From: Endotrypanum monterogeii
Taxonomy: Eukaryota > Euglenozoa > Kinetoplastea > Trypanosomatida > Trypanosomatidae
DNA length: 64,000 nucleotides
Assembly: GCA_000333855.2 (NCBI GenBank)
Contig: CM007347.1
Location: 84,985-148,984 of the forward strand
Reading direction: 5' to 3'
The notes under the pieces: generated by a model
Database searches by the model: none
What the model was told of the DNA's origin: nothing
Seen by the model: the letters and a program-made list of their open reading frames with translations, nothing else
Translations under genes and position numbers: made by a program
Shown: piece after piece, positions 43,151-53,205 of the stretch
How the letters are laid out: each line of letters starts with the position of its first letter
Numbering within the stretch: position 1 is the first letter of the stretch

Positions 43151-43558
43151 TTTATCTTCTGCTGTACAGACAGCAAACAAGACAGGCATCGAGCTTACAT
43201 ACACAGAGACACGCATTCCCTCTCCTGCCGTGTGCACGAGTTCGTCGCCGGGTGGTGTTAAGCACCCGCATCCACGCGTTAGAGCAACACCCGCCCGCTC
43301 ATCTCAGCACGGCCTCTACCTCTCGAAGCCCTGTCCCTCCGCCAGTTTCACAGGTCACACTGGGTCAATGCAAGCCAGGACCTGGTCGCCGACAGCTGCA
43401 GCGATGAAGGTCTTGAGCACCCCCGCTCCCTCCCCCTCTTTCCTCTGCGTCATAGGTGTCTGGTCCCCCCTCACCACAAGGACAACGCTCGACATTGGGT
43501 AGACAAAGGGAGGGGGGGGGGCTGCGGTTAGGGGACTGCGAGGCCTCGCCACTGTGCT
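43151..43558 (+). repeat. Dispersed repeat B, copy 1 (SIDER-like candidate)
   Basis: Copy of a ~410-bp element that is also found inverted at 44768-45189 and direct at 55374-55743. Against copy 3, bases 43187-43558 show one substitution and a different G-run length. Near its end lies the perfect palindrome GCGAGGCCTCGC (43538-43549). It is non-coding in appearance, in the presumptive 3' UTR of the vasohibin gene. Confidence 0.78.
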
Positions 43559-44767
43559 GTGTCGCCGGACCCCTTCCCTTTTCCCTCAGCACCACCTTCG
43601 TCCTTCTTTACCTATGCTGGGGTTGTTCCCAGTTATCAAAACCCCTGTGAAGGAGGTAAGGCACGGCCATCCCCTTTGCATACTTGTGCTGCTTATCGCA
43701 ACTGACTTGTCGCTGATGTGTTGTTTTCCCTCCCCAGCTCTCCATCCTGCTTCTTCGTGGCTCATCGCCTGCACAAAACTCTTCTTTTTTTTCCCAACAT
43801 CTGAAATGTGTGTGTGTGTGTGTGTGTGCGTCTATGTGATGCCCTGATTTTCTCCTGTTTTGTGAACTCGTTCTCCTTGCTGAAGATGCAATCATACACA
43901 AAGGCGCCTCCACAGATACACACACACATGCACATAGGCACATATACACACACTGCTCTGCCACGGTGTCAGTATGAAAAACGTTAGTGGATCACCTTCC
44001 CCACCCGAATTCTTTGTGGCGATGCCTCCTGCAAAACGTAGCGCATATTTGCGCTTTCCTCCCTCTCGTCATAACCCTCGTTTGTGAAATCTTTTATCCA
44101 CAAGTAACCGCTCTGCTGTTTATCATACCCCTGCTGTGAATACTTCCGTGAGGGGCAGCGCATGAGCGCAACACGAATTGTTCCCTTTGTGGTTCCACCT
44201 TGACCGCTCTCTCACCACATTTCCTTCTCTAGGCGCACAGCGGTGTCCCGTGTCCCAGTGGCAAGCTCCGGGGTGGTGCTCTGGCTTGGCTCTGATGCCT
44301 GTCGCAAGTTTTACAAAGGGACTTTGGCTGACCGTATAAAGGTCCGGTTTATTGAACTGCCCAGCGATCCTGTGCACGCAGTCGGCAGTAGGGCATTGCA
44401 GAGGCAACCGACGCGTGCATAAATGATTTCATAGCCTCTTCTTTGCCATTCGAAAAAATGGGCTGTGAGGGGTGCCCTCATCCTTTTTTACCTGCTGATT
44501 TCCTTTCACTTTGGAAAATGCCGCGCGTGTTGAGCTGTCACCCCGAGCGGTCGAGCATCACTGCGTTTGTCGCTTATTGTACTGTATTGCCTGTACTCGT
44601 CTTTCCCTCCCTTTTCCCTTTCTTTTATCCACCACCACCCGAGCCATGGTGGCATTTGGCAGAGATCTTTCAATCTCCCCCTTCATGGGCAGCAAAACGT
44701 TTCATGGCACTTTAACTGACTCTTTTCACAGGCTTATCGGTGGTCACCTCAGCCTCGTATCAACTTT
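43559..44767. other. 1.2-kb spacer between inverted repeat B copies
   Basis: No gene seen. A GT tract lies at 43808-43829 and CA-rich sequence at 43917-43952. If transcribed together with both repeat copies, this segment would form the loop of a long RNA hairpin. Confidence 0.55.
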
Positions 44768-45189
44768 TGTCCCGCAAGCACAGTGGCGAGGCCTCGCAGT
44801 CCCCTAACCGCAGCCCCCCCCCCCCCCTCCCCTTTGTCTACCCAATGTCGAGCGTTGTCCTTGTGGTGAGGGGGGACCAGACACCTATGACGCAGAGGAA
44901 AGAGGGGGAGGGAGCGGGGGTGCTCAAGACCTTCATCGCTGCAGCTGTCGGCGACCAGGTCCTGGCTTGCATTGACCCAGTGTGACCTGTGAAACTGGCG
45001 GAGGGACAGGGCTTCGAGAGGTAGAGGCCGTGCTGAGATGAGCGGGCGGGTGTTGCTCTAACGCGTGGATGCGGGTGCTTAACACCACCCGGCGACGAAC
45101 TCGTGCACACGGCAGGAGAGGGAATGCGTGTCTCTGTGTATGTAAGCTCGATGCCTGTCTTGTTTGCTGTCTGTACAGCAGAAGATAAA
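44768..45189 (-). repeat. Dispersed repeat B, copy 2, inverted
   Basis: Reverse complement of copy 1. Homology reaches the bases matching 43151 at one end and, with copy 3, extends a few bases further (GTCCCGCAAGCAC) at the other. The palindrome GCGAGGCCTCGC is at 44786-44797, and the internal C run at 44814-44827 is longer than the matching G run in copies 1 and 3. Confidence 0.78.
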
Positions 45190-45705
45190 GCGACTTGTGT
45201 ACCAGAGGGCATGTTTCACTCTTTTGTCTCTCTTTTATCTCAGTGCGTCCCCCTTTTTTTTTTCTGGTTTTGATGTTTGCTCTACTATTTGGTGCACCTT
45301 GGCATTCGTGTGGGACACTCGAATTTTCAAGTGCTTCTTCCTTATCGTACAACGTTGCGTTTCTGAGGATTTTGTTTCCACGGCAGTTATCTCTGTAAGC
45401 GATTGGCGTGTGTGCACCGGTCAAGCGCGGCGTCCTGTCAGCCATCAAGCTTCACAGCGTCGAGTGTTTTCACGACTTTCCAGCTAAGAAGTCGAGTCGG
45501 CATCTCCCCCCACCCGTCGACGTTTCGCGTGCTGTGTTGATCGCTCTCCCTTCCCTACACCTCCCTCCCCCTGCCTCTTTTCTGTCGACTAATCGATTGC
45601 TTTCTCAGTTGATAAACATCTTCATTCCAATCAGAGGCTGCGCCACCCCTCTCTCTGATCCCACGCATACACTCTCCAGAGCTGCCATATTGGTTCCATT
45701 TCTCG
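45190..45705. other. Spacer before the ABC transporter gene
   Basis: No gene seen; T-rich, then strongly pyrimidine-rich from 45500 on. Confidence 0.55.
45547..45608 (+). promoter_or_regulatory. Candidate trans-splice acceptor of the ABC transporter gene
   Basis: A T/C-rich tract at 45547-45606 ends TTTCTCAG (AG at 45607-45608), 97 bases before the ATG at 45706. Confidence 0.42.
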
Positions 45706-47772
45706 ATGTTTCCGGCTTCCCATAATACTCGAAGCGTAGCCACTGTCTCAGCGGCTTTGTCTGCGATGCCTCTCTCTCACCGACTCGGGGTGATGGGCGT
45801 TCCTGCAATGTTCGCCCTGACCTTGTGGGCTCAGCGCTATACTTTATGGACCTTCAATCGGTGCATCTCCACTGTCCATACAGAAGATGACACACGTGTC
45901 ACAAGAGCGGTTTTTCATCACTTCTTCCGTGTTGCCCGCATCGCTTTGCCAACGTGGCGGTGTCGTGAGGCGCTCGGCTCCGTCGTATTTATTCTCCTCT
46001 TCGCCGTGAAGGCTTTTCTGCGTGTGTGGGTGTCCAAGGTGAACGGTGAGGTGCTGGCTACCATGCTGCAGGGTGATCGATCGGAACGTCTGCTGCTATT
46101 TGTGAGGAAGGTTATGGTTCGTATCGCTGTGGGCCTCGCTTCTGCCATGGCAGGCAGCACCATTGAGATAATTCGTTCTTGGCTGATTGGCTGTTACCAC
46201 GAGCGCCTCAGCCGGACATTTCAGCGACGGTTCTATGAGCGCCTGGTGTACTACCGGGGCACAGTCCTGGATAACCGACTGAAGGCAGCTGATACGGTCA
46301 TCTCCACATACTGCGGAGAGTTCGCGGAGCACTTTGCCGAGCTGCCATACTACTTTCTGCTGCCTGGGCTTGAGTGTATCACCGCCATGGTGGCGCTTGT
46401 GGAGCAGGCCGGGCTCAAGTCGGCTCTCTTGACGAGCGCCACTGCCAGCAGCGCAGTGTTGTTGCTGCGTCGCTTGGCTCCCGCGTTTGGCCGTATCCAT
46501 TCCCAGCTGCTCTCCCGCGAAGACGACCACCGCCGCATGCTCACCAAAAGTCTGACCGATGTAGAGAGCATTGCGATGCACGGTGCCGGCGAATTCACTC
46601 GCAGGAGACTAGATGCGTCACTCGCGAAGCTCAAGGAGTCGCTCGATCATGTTGCCATCGCGAAGGGCAACTTCGAGATGGTGGAGACAACTTTTTCAAC
46701 CTTCATGACAGTAGCGGCTCATACTTTGGCCTTCACCCGGGCGCAGCACTCCGACAGTCGTCGTTTGATCAATGATGTTTACCTTCAGGTTCAACTCATT
46801 GAAGACCTTAACAAGAGCACGAAGGAGTTTGTTGTCAACTTTCGCGAGCTGTCACACTTGACGGAGTTTGCGACCAAAATATCCGAGTTTGACGCTACGT
46901 TAGAAAGCATTGCAGCCGGTACCCTCATCCAGACGCCCACCGAAGCGGGGGGTACCCCGCACCCCTCATCACCTCTTCCGTACACACCGATGAGCGAGAT
47001 TACCCACCCTCCTGGTGCGAATATTTTTCCACTGGTGAAGATGGAAGGTCTCGTCCTTGAGTCTCCCACAGGGCAGCGGCTACTCTCGAATATGAATTTA
47101 GAGTTCGGCAGTGAGGAGAACTGGGTGGTTGTTGGGGAGAATGGGTGCGGCAAGACTTCGTTTCTACGTATGCTATGTGGCTTGTGGATGCCCAAGTCTG
47201 GTGTCCTCTCTAAAGACAAGTCAGTGCGTTTCTTATTGGCACCGCAGCACAGCTACATGGTGCCACAGTGCACCCTTTACGAACAGATCTGCTTTCCCGG
47301 AGTGGTAGAGCCGCCAACCCCCCAAATTCGGCGTAACGTGCAGGAGGCAATAGAGTTGGCTGGTGCACAGACAGTCGTGAACGTCATTCGTGGCTACGAG
47401 AGCGCCGTCATGGGCCTTGATTTGAGCCATACAGATGATTCGTACGACTGGAGCAGTCTCAGTGGAGGTCAGAAAGAGCGTATCAGCATGGCGCGGGTAT
47501 TCTTTCATGTGTTGTGCATGGATCGCACCAAGGAGATACCTGTGGCCCTTTTGGATGAGGCAACATCGATGATGGACAGCACAGAGCAGGATGTACTCAA
47601 TAATCTGCGTCGCATGAATGTGCGCATGATCTCCATCACCCACCGTGACACTGTCATCCGTCACCACACAAACGTACTACGCATTTCCCGTGGTGGAAAA
47701 TGGTCAGTGGAGAGGGTGACTGATGCACTCAGCATTGGGGAGCGTGCCAGGGTGGAGGGGATGACGGCGTGA
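45706..47772 (+). CDS. Peroxisomal/glycosomal ABC half-transporter (ABCD family)
   Basis: 688 residues, the length of an ABC half-transporter that works as a dimer. Residues ~1-330 carry the transmembrane domain with hydrophobic segments (for example around FALTLWAQRY and VVFILLFAVKAFL). The stretch YYRGTVLDNRLKAADTVIST near 180-200 matches the loop typical of ABCD proteins (NxDxRLxNPDQ in the family). The C-terminal ATPase has Walker A GENGCGKTS at 477-485, signature LSGGQ at 585-589 and Walker B VALLDE at 613-618, followed by the H-loop His in SITHRD. In trypanosomatids, ABCD members reside in the glycosome membrane (GAT proteins) and are linked to fatty-acid or acyl-CoA import. Which GAT number this is cannot be told from the sequence alone. 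Confidence 0.92.
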   Translation: MFPASHNTRSVATVSAALSAMPLSHRLGVMGVPAMFALTLWAQRYTLWTFNRCISTVHTEDDTRVTRAVFHHFFRVARIALPTWRCREALGSVVFILLFAVKAFLRVWVSKVNGEVLATMLQGDRSERLLLFVRKVMVRIAVGLASAMAGSTIEIIRSWLIGCYHERLSRTFQRRFYERLVYYRGTVLDNRLKAADTVISTYCGEFAEHFAELPYYFLLPGLECITAMVALVEQAGLKSALLTSATASSAVLLLRRLAPAFGRIHSQLLSREDDHRRMLTKSLTDVESIAMHGAGEFTRRRLDASLAKLKESLDHVAIAKGNFEMVETTFSTFMTVAAHTLAFTRAQHSDSRRLINDVYLQVQLIEDLNKSTKEFVVNFRELSHLTEFATKISEFDATLESIAAGTLIQTPTEAGGTPHPSSPLPYTPMSEITHPPGANIFPLVKMEGLVLESPTGQRLLSNMNLEFGSEENWVVVGENGCGKTSFLRMLCGLWMPKSGVLSKDKSVRFLLAPQHSYMVPQCTLYEQICFPGVVEPPTPQIRRNVQEAIELAGAQTVVNVIRGYESAVMGLDLSHTDDSYDWSSLSGGQKERISMARVFFHVLCMDRTKEIPVALLDEATSMMDSTEQDVLNNLRRMNVRMISITHRDTVIRHHTNVLRISRGGKWSVERVTDALSIGERARVEGMTA

Positions 47773-48505
47773 CGGAGGAAAACAAACAAAAAAAACGTTC
47801 TCATCTCATTTCAAGTGGCTGCTATGGTGTGCTGCGTGGTGCATAGAGCGGTGGGATATAGTTTGATGTGGACACGGTGTAGACGCGCGCGTTTTTATCT
47901 CAAAATTTTGTTTTGGGCACACGCGGCCGATTCACTTTCGACCTTGGTCACGTCGTTTTTTTTTTCTTTCTTTGCGGTTGCTGCTGTCACACGTCCTCCC
48001 ACCCCTTTTTTTTTCTCAGAAGTGTGCCAGGCACTTCCGCCTATGCGAATGTGTAAGCACGCTTTGTCTTTTAGCTCCATCCACATAACCTTCGTATCCC
48101 ATTGGATGCCCCTCCCCCAGCCGTTCCCCAGTGGGTGGTACTGGTGGTGGCCGTGCGTGTTCTCTTTATGTTCTCCATTTGTTCAATGTGTGTCAAGTCT
48201 TTTCGATTCCTTATGCTTGTACATCGGTCCGTGGGTGTGTGTTTGTGTGTGGGTGTCATCTGTGTATACTACAGAGGGTGTCCTATGCTGCTGCGGCTTC
48301 TGCGTTTTCTTCTTTAGCGCGTCACCTTCAACCCCCCTTCCCCTCCCCCATCGCTTCGCGCTTCATATGCAACACACAGCTTCTCCATTTTCTCCAGCTT
48401 TTTCTCCTTATGCATGTCTGTGTGAGCTACAGGGTTCTTTTTTTGTTGTTGTTGTCAGGTTGTGTGGTGATGTATGTCTCTAAATAAATGTAAAAAAAAC
48501 TTTGT

Positions 48506-48539
<34 letters not shown>

Positions 48540-49552
48540 GCACACACCGACATAGATTGAAAATCACGGATATACACATGCCTCTCTGTCTGTGTGTGTT
48601 TGTGTGTGTGTCACCTCTCTCTCTCTAGGTGTGAAGTTTTGCCCTTATTCTATTTAGCACTCTTTAGTTTTTTTTTTTTTTGTTACCCGCCCACACACAC
48701 ACACACACATTATATATGTATGTAATAATATGTAAATGTTTGCGTCTTTTCACTGCTGCCTCTCCTTTTGTTGCAACTGTTGTCCTCACCAAGCATTTCG
48801 TACACCTACTCTTCCACTTCCACCGACATCACTCGCCATTCTTTGCTTTCACGCTTCGAGGGTGCCATTGGTTGACGCTGTGATGTCATCTGCTCACCGT
48901 AAAAAAAAAAAAACTGTCTTTTACGTTCCCCTCTTGTTTTTTTTTTGTTGTTGTTGGTTGATATTTGAATGGGGAGCAAGTCACTGTCACTCGCGGATTC
49001 GGGGCCACTGGGCACGCGCGAATCGACTCAACAGCTGACGCACTTCCATTTATAATGCGATTGTAGAAAAAGTGTGTGTGTGTGTGTGCGGGGTTGTCTT
49101 CGCTGATATTACAGCCCGGTGTGTATCACTCTCTGCTACTTGTCATATCAGTTTCTTTTTTTCGTGTAGAGATGCTCACTTGTTTACTTACCCGTGTGTC
49201 TCACTCGTCTTTTTTCCTCTCTAATTTCTTTTTTTTCTTTTTGCTTCACATCCCTGAATGTCATCTTATTCCCCTCTGTAAGCCGTTTTTTTTTGTTTTT
49301 TTTTTTCACCTTTCGTTCCCCTTTTCTTCCTACCGCCCCTTCTGCCCTCTTGTCCCTTCTCCAAACACACGCATACATATACATGCATCAATTTGAAAAC
49401 ATCTGTATGCGCTTGTTCAAAAACGAAATAAAAAGGAGATATACAAGAATGTTTATCCGGAGAGACTCGAACACCTATAACATGCATCCACATGTGCACG
49501 TGTATGGATCTTCCTCCTTCCATGTTTCGTTGTTGTCGCAAAGGATCTTAAG
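47773..49552. other. Spacer, left part of a 5.4-kb gene-free region
   Basis: T-rich and GT-rich on +, with a CA tract at 48510-48536 and several poly-T runs. The 222-codon open frame at 47815-48483 reads as Phe/Val/Cys-rich low complexity and is not considered a gene. Confidence 0.6.
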
Positions 49553-49680
49553 TTGAGTAGTGGACCTTCTTTTTTCAAATTTTCTCTCATCGTTAATCGC
49601 TTCCTGTGTGACAGGGAGGGAGGTAGGGAGGGGGACGGGGGGTGGTTCGGCCACATCGCACGGTTGCGAGGCCTCGCAGC
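49553..49680 (-). repeat. Repeat B remnant, inverted, truncated
   Basis: On the minus strand this holds the palindromic end of repeat B (GCGAGGCCTCGC at 49666-49677) followed by a ~59-bp segment (49562-49620) that matches 55806-55865 downstream of copy 3 with few mismatches. Spacing between the two parts is similar in both places, so this is a 5'-truncated copy retaining the 3' end. Confidence 0.65.
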
Positions 49681-51680
49681 CCCCCTAATGCTACCGTCCC
49701 GTGTGAGACGGTGTCGACGAAAAAAAAGAAGATTGGAGAGAATGAGGAAGAGTTGTGGAAGTTAGTAGGGTATGGAGAGATTCTTCGCGATCCGATCGGG
49801 AAGCGGCAAGGCAGGCACGCGACCACAGACGCGGCACCGCATCATGACTATGCTGCCAGCCCGCTCTTCCGCGTAGAGTCACGTGAGAGGCACTTCAAAC
49901 CCTACTAGACTTGTTTTGTGTGTCTTTTTTTTTTTTGCAGCTTTGGCACCGGTGACAGGGAAACCTCCCTCACCGGGTGCCCATTCATTACGGTCAGAGG
50001 GGTGCATGTCAAATGGGCGTCCGGAGTCACCAGAATTAAGGAAACTATTGGGCTAGAAAATCAGCAACAGAATCAAGGTACAAAAAAACATTACCTGCGG
50101 TGACCTCAGGGAGGCACACACACACGAATCTAGGCGGTACAGTGTTATGGGGAAACTACAAAAAAACCGACGCTACGAAACCCAAAGGGAGCTACGCGGA
50201 CACCTGGGCATCCCTGCCGTAGTGAAGAGTCGACAAACGCACAAAACTATCAGGAAATTCAGGGGGGGGGAGGTTTTAGGGGGAGTTTAAAAAAGAAAAG
50301 TGTACTGGGTGGATGATGGGCGCGCCAGCTCGTTTCCCATCGTGTTGTCCGCGAGGGTCCGCGCTGTCAACCACGGGCTCTGGACTAGGTACGACCGCGG
50401 CTCGACACCCTGGTCGGGTTCGTGTTCTCTGTGGATCAGAATTTTCCCCCACCAAAAAAACCGAGCCTCGGGTCGATGCCGGGTACGTAAAACTTTTGTT
50501 CGCCCTGTCGCGACTCTCGATCTGGTAAGTGCATCTCGTACGCCTTTGCCGCCGCACACCCCCCGCGATGCAAGCGCCAGGTGACGAGGATCCAAGTCCA
50601 TTTTTCCAGGGAGGGGGAAAAACAGCGTAGCTCCAGACGCCTGCCATCCGAAGAAACCATCACCATCCACCGGATCGGGTGGGTATTACATGCCATCATG
50701 GCTAAAGAAACGAAAAAAAGAGGAAGAACAACCCTAGGAGGGCCAACAGGGCAAAAACTTTTTGTTAGCAAAGAATTAAAGAAAAGTTTATTACTTAAAA
50801 AATAAATATCAACGAAACCGACATCTGTTCATTTCAGGAGCAGACAAAACTCACCTGCGGAGCTGGGTAGGTCCGATGCGCGGTATTCCCACGTAGCTGT
50901 CGAAGCCTCCACCCTCCCACAGTCACCGACCCACATATCCCCTCCTTGTGTGGGGAAAAAAAAACAGAACGCCGTTCTGTGGCTTCCCGGTTCGCCCCGG
51001 TCATCCGAGAGATTCGTGTCCAGGGTTGGGTGGGTGGGTGTTTTTGAGTCGAGGACCGCATAAGCTGCACTTGGAAAGTTTACTTCATTTATAGGCATTG
51101 AGAGATGATATTGAAGAAAAATGGAAGGTAAGAATCCATACCACACACGGGCGATTCATAGGAGCACATATTTTCCGACCTGGGCCCATTATTCCCACCT
51201 CCGCGAACATCTGGGTACACCGGCAGTGACACGCCGCGGTTCACCGGCACACCTCGGTTTGGGCACCAAGACCGAGATCGGTCCAACATCCTCAAATGAG
51301 GTATAAAGATCGTCCGCCAATGCGTTTTCGTATTTCATATAACCTTCTCGAATATATTTCTTTATACCAATCACTCCGGGTCCGGATTTCCCACCTCATG
51401 AGCCCTGGGGGTGCCCAGGTGGCACCCGGACCCTCCTACCGGGGAAAACCCCAGATGGTGTCCACCGGCCGCCTCCGGCTGAACACGTCACAACTTGCAA
51501 CGAGAAACAGATTTTCAAGAGACACCCATTCTCTCAGAACTCATTCTCGTTCATAGCAGAGTGCCGATCCGAGTATTGGTCAATCCTTCCCCTCCCCTCC
51601 CCAGACCCGACCCCACCACATGCGGATGCAATAGCGCTGAAAGTCGCCTACCCGCTGGTGTCCTTCGAGGGTCCTTGAAT
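49681..51680. other. Atypical hairpin-rich island
   Basis: A stretch unlike the other spacers: few dinucleotide repeats, A-runs instead of T-runs on +, and many CCGG/ACCGG words. It contains compact inverted repeats at 49945-49981 (GGCACC/GGTGCC and GGTGA/TCACC arms), 50964-50980 (ACAGAAC/GTTCTGT), 51271-51284, 51375-51386 and 51409-51427 (GGGTGCC/GGCACCC). No complete protein gene is visible in either strand. It could be the decayed body of a mobile element or another insertion; no known element was recognised. Confidence 0.5.
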
Positions 51681-51772
51681 AAATGCATCTTTTTAAATCT
51701 TTTATTTGTGCAGATGCCTTTGACTCTTTGGAATAAAACGCACGCGATATAAAAAGACACTCCCCTTCCTCT

Positions 51773-51810
<38 letters not shown>

Positions 51811-53205
51811 CTGTGTGTGTGTGTATATATCCAGCAGCCTCTGGGTGTTGGTATGTCGAAGTGTTCACGCACTCATTCGTAGGAATACACTTTGAATTGA
51901 ATGGATGAGACTCCCAAGCAATGAAAAGAGGTGGAGGAAGGGGAGTCACGAGGAGAGGCGAAGGGATGAGATACATCTTCCTTGATGCCTCAGGTAATGC
52001 AGTGTGCGCTGCGAGTAGGGCGTGTTGGCGAGGGAAACATGCAGGCCAGGCAAGTGTCTGAGCAATCGAAAACGTACACAGAGTGTTCTTAGCAGGTGGG
52101 CTTGAAGAGCTGTTTTGTCTTTTCCGCTTCCTCGTGAGTTGTTGCAGGTACACAGTGGTGCAATCCCACCCTTCTGTCTTGGAGTGTCTCCGTCCCATTC
52201 TGCAGAGAGACGGGTGTGTGGGTGAGTGGTAGTGGGGGTTACGCTCAAGGCATCTCACCCCTCCTCCCTACCCTACACTCACAAAAAAACAACAACGACA
52301 GAAAGAGAAAAGCATTTCTAAGAAAGAGCATTAAAAAAATAATACATTATCTAAATCAATAAGAAGAGGACGAAATAAAGAACACCTGTCCCTTTTGCTA
52401 ATCTCTTGGGGGGAGGGGGGGGGACTACTCGAATTTATCTCCCTGATAAATTACCTTTGTCGCAGACTGCGCCTCCGCATCCCAACTAAACTTGAGTATT
52501 TTATGCCTCTCCTATCCAACTCCTCCCTCTTCTTTCCCCTTCCCCTTGCTTCTCTCACATTTCCGTTGTTTTTTTAATTTTTTTTTTTTGAAGAACGTTT
52601 TTACCGATTTGTGACATGCCTGTGTACCGTTTCTCGGGACACGCTTTACCTCCTTGAGTACGCTGCATCTACAATCGAACGAGAGGAGAGGAGATATACA
52701 GGTGTGTGTCAGTCTGTGTGATACGCACAGAAGAAAGGATCTTTGCACAGGAGGAGGGACTGAGAAGTGGGGGGAAGCCAGCGGGTCATTTGGAGACTTT
52801 TTTTTTTTTTTTGGTTGTGGGGGGGAGGGAGGGAGGGAGGCCACTCCACAGTGCTACGCGCGATCTCTCTCAGTTTACTCATCCCCGTTTTTTTTTTTCT
52901 TTTTTTCTCCTACCCAAACAAAACCCGCTTTCTGTGTTTCTTTCTCTTTCAGCACTTACAAGTGACGCGCTCAATCGTTACGAAGCAGATTTTGTGGTTG
53001 CAGCATCGAAAATTCCGTTTCGGGTTGTACGGGGGCGCGGTGCAAGCGGTGGGGACTGGTACCGCTGCTTATCCTTTTTTTTTTTTCTTGACGTAAGTCG
53101 TTGAGGTAACTCTGTGGAGGTTTGTCACCACGTTTGCTTTAAATATTTAGCGCCTCACCCGTCTTGACTTTGTTAGCAGAGGTGGATAGAGAGCCGCGGA
53201 GAAAG
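51681..53205. other. Spacer, right part of the 5.4-kb gene-free region
   Basis: From 51681 to about 52390 the + strand is purine-rich; after 52480 it returns to the pyrimidine-rich type. It holds a composite CA-TA-TG microsatellite at 51772-51830 and poly-T tracts at 52800-52812 and 52890-52908. No gene seen. Confidence 0.55.

Noticed and set aside
47815..48483. 222-codon open frame after the ABC transporter
   Set aside because: Phe-, Ser- and Cys-rich translation of poly-T and GT tracts; no domain.
49441..49500. tRNA T-arm-like GTTCGAGTC on the minus strand
   Set aside because: The flanking bases do not pair into a T-stem and no acceptor or D-arm is found.
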